From assembly GCA_040766985.1 (NCBI GenBank), contig JAXGPL010000005.1:62001-126000 (forward strand): a DNA stretch of 64,000 nt, given 5' to 3'. This DNA is from JAXGPL01 sp040766985 (GTDB taxonomy: Bacteria > Bacillota > Sulfobacillia > JAUYEG01). How positions within the stretch are numbered: the stretch's first letter is position 1; each line of letters starts with the position of its first letter. The notes under the pieces were generated by a model. It did not search any database, was not told the origin of the DNA, and saw only the letters and a program-made list of their open reading frames with translations. The position numbers were made by a program, and so were the translations under genes. This document shows, piece after piece, positions 62,761 to 64,000 of this stretch.

Positions 62761-63899
62761 CTAAAGCGGCAGCTCGAACATCAGCCTGTCGAAGGCCGTC
62801 AGCGATTCGGCGCCGGTTTCCGTGACCAGGACGATGTCCTCCACCCTGAGGTAGTACTCGCCGGGCAGCCAGAGCTTGGGCTCGATGGCCATGACCATTC
62901 CCGGCTGGAGAACCACGTCCGTCGTGGGCCTGATCCATGGGTTTTCGTGCAGGTCGACGCCGATCTGGTGGCCGAGGGTGCCGTCTCTGAGCCTGGCGCG
63001 GAGCCGCTCCCCGTAACCGCGCCGTTCGACCGCCGCCTCAAGAAGGCCGAACATGTCCCCGAGATTCGTCTCGCCGGGACGCATCAGCCGATGCAGCTCG
63101 CACTGTGCCTCCTGTAGTGCGCGGTAGGCGCCCGCGATGTGCTCCGGAGCCGGCCCGCAATAGAACGACCGGCCAAAGTCCGAGCAGTAGCCATCCAGGA
63201 CAAAACCAAAATCGAACGCCACCGATGTGCCTGGAACGAGGCCCTTGTCCTTGGGGTAGACGAACGGGTCTTCCGACGCTGCCATGCCGGACTTGACAAA
63301 CAGGGCTGCCGGGGGAAAGGACACATCCTGTGCGCCCAGGTCCCTGCCCGCCTCCCTGATCATGGCCTGAAGCTGCGGCTGCGTGACGCCCGGCCGGATG
63401 CCTTCGACCACTTTTCCCATCACCTGGTCGGTAAGGGCGACGACCCGCCGCAGGGCCCGGACTTCATCGCGGTCCTTGCGCATCCGGTGCGCTTCGCCGA
63501 TCCACTCCGCGTCGACCCATTCGACGTCCGGAAGCATTCCCTCGACCATCCCCCGGATGTGCGCCGCCCGCCTGCCCGTGCCGACGCGTGTGCACCGGCC
63601 TAGGTCAGCCACTCGCGGATCAAACCGGCGGGCCTTCTTGGTGCCCGTCACGGTGACCGCAAAGGGCGCGGCAGGGTCAGGGCGTAGCTGAACTGCCCAT
63701 CGAGAATGACGAGCGGCTTTGACTGGTATTCCGAGATGACAAGGAAACAGCCAGGCTGCTCCGGCTCATTCTCGCGGGCCCACGGCGCTTGGATGCCTGT
63801 GTAGTACTGAAAGTTGGCGCCGGTACCGTAGACCAGCCCGTCCATGCCGTCGTGCACGACGGCCTCGCGCAGCCGGCTGAGGCGCTTTGCGTAATCCAT
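62761..63899 (-). CDS. M24 family Xaa-Pro aminopeptidase-like, frameshifted
   Basis: The N-terminal creatinase-like domain (ATG 63899, MDYAKRLSRLREAVVHDGMD, then GLVYGTGANFQYYTGIQAPW and LVISEYQSKPLVILDGQFSY) is in one frame to ~63670. The rest is in another, from RVADLGRCTRVGTGRRAAH to the stop at 62761. The C-terminal pita-bread fold has its five metal ligands: FDFGFVLDGYCSDFGRSFY (two Asp), LGHQIGVDLHENPWI (His), MAIEPKLWLPG (Glu) and RVEDIVLVTETG (Glu). The break lies at about 63650-63690, where one base change would give one protein of about 380 residues. It would cleave X-Pro dipeptides or peptides in the cytoplasm. Confidence 0.87.
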
Positions 63900-63930
63900 C
63901 CCAAGAGACCCCCTCGCAATCATTTCCCGG

Positions 63931-63999
63931 TCAATCCGGATAGTGCTTCTCGACCAGTGTCAGTTTGGTGTACGCCACTCGGAACCCGGCCCGCTCGGC
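63931..63999 (-). CDS. 3' end of an unidentified gene, possibly an acetyltransferase
   Basis: Reading from the right edge, the minus strand has 22 codons (AERAGFRVAYTKLTLVEKHY, PD) before TGA at 63931-63933, 31 bp upstream of the M24 gene. The A-x-x-x-G-F-R-x-A-Y-T-K pattern resembles the end of GNAT acetyltransferases, but too little is present for a call. Same strand and spacing suggest the same operon as the two genes that follow. Confidence 0.4.
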   Translation of the reverse strand, partial: AERAGFRVAYTKLTLVEKHYPD

Positions 64000-64000
64000 G

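Overview
The window looks like a chromosomal segment of a GC-rich, Gram-positive-type bacterium, most likely a high-GC member of the Bacillota. The evidence is a T-box leader on leuS, a c-di-AMP (ydaO-type) riboswitch on a LysM/SleB-type wall hydrolase, AddA/AddB instead of RecBCD, many GTG and TTG starts with strong purine-rich ribosome binding sites, and an LPKTG-anchored surface protein. No rRNA, tRNA, phage, IS element or CRISPR was recognised. I cannot place it to genus.

Layout. 1-1.8 kb: end of an ABC exporter operon. 1.8-7.3 kb: a phosphoesterase, a lipoprotein serpin, a class III CoA-transferase, an IolB-type isomerase and a WalJ-like metallo-beta-lactamase protein. 7.5-8.5 kb: riboswitch, LysM/SleB hydrolase and terminator. 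8.7-11.2 kb: a second ABC exporter with a badly broken permease. 11.6-12.7 kb: an Fe-S aldo/keto reductase. 12.7-25.8 kb: a minus-strand repair operon (SbcD/YhaO-like, YhaN-like, AddB, AddA, a membrane protein). 26-33.6 kb: CapA-like protein, VanX-type dipeptidase, SDH-family membrane protease, class V aminotransferase, TldE and TldD. 33.9-36.7 kb: a compact four-gene membrane operon headed by a DUF6754-type protein, function unknown. 36.9-41.8 kb: a degenerate accessory stretch (broken creatininase, XRE regulator, membrane-protein remnants, a tandem pair of paralogous membrane proteins, and a TcmP gene fused by deletion to a DUF5131 gene). 41.8-48.1 kb: an acyl-amino-acid catabolism group (D-aminoacylase, ArsR regulator, two M20 hydrolases, MFS transporter). 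48.5-56 kb: a broken anchored protein, flavodiiron protein, APH-like kinase, YtcJ-like amidohydrolase and T-box leuS. 56-64 kb: LPKTG surface protein, lysA, M28 peptidase, two further hydrolases and the end of an unidentified gene.

Two features stand out. First, two intergenic arrays (45197-45431 and 53039-53241) are built from 16-nt palindromes of the form TGNGCY-N4-RGCNCA repeated about every 31-32 bp, close to three helical turns. Both lie between convergent genes, and some units show compensatory changes in both arms. Second, many genes are broken by one-base shifts, often at runs of C or G. This includes lysA, so part of the apparent decay is probably sequence error, although 36.9-41.8 kb also shows real deletions.

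The overall gene content suggests a peptide- and amino-acid-using heterotroph: M20, M24, M28 and M15 peptidases, TldD/E, D-aminoacylase and amidohydrolases make up much of the intact coding capacity.
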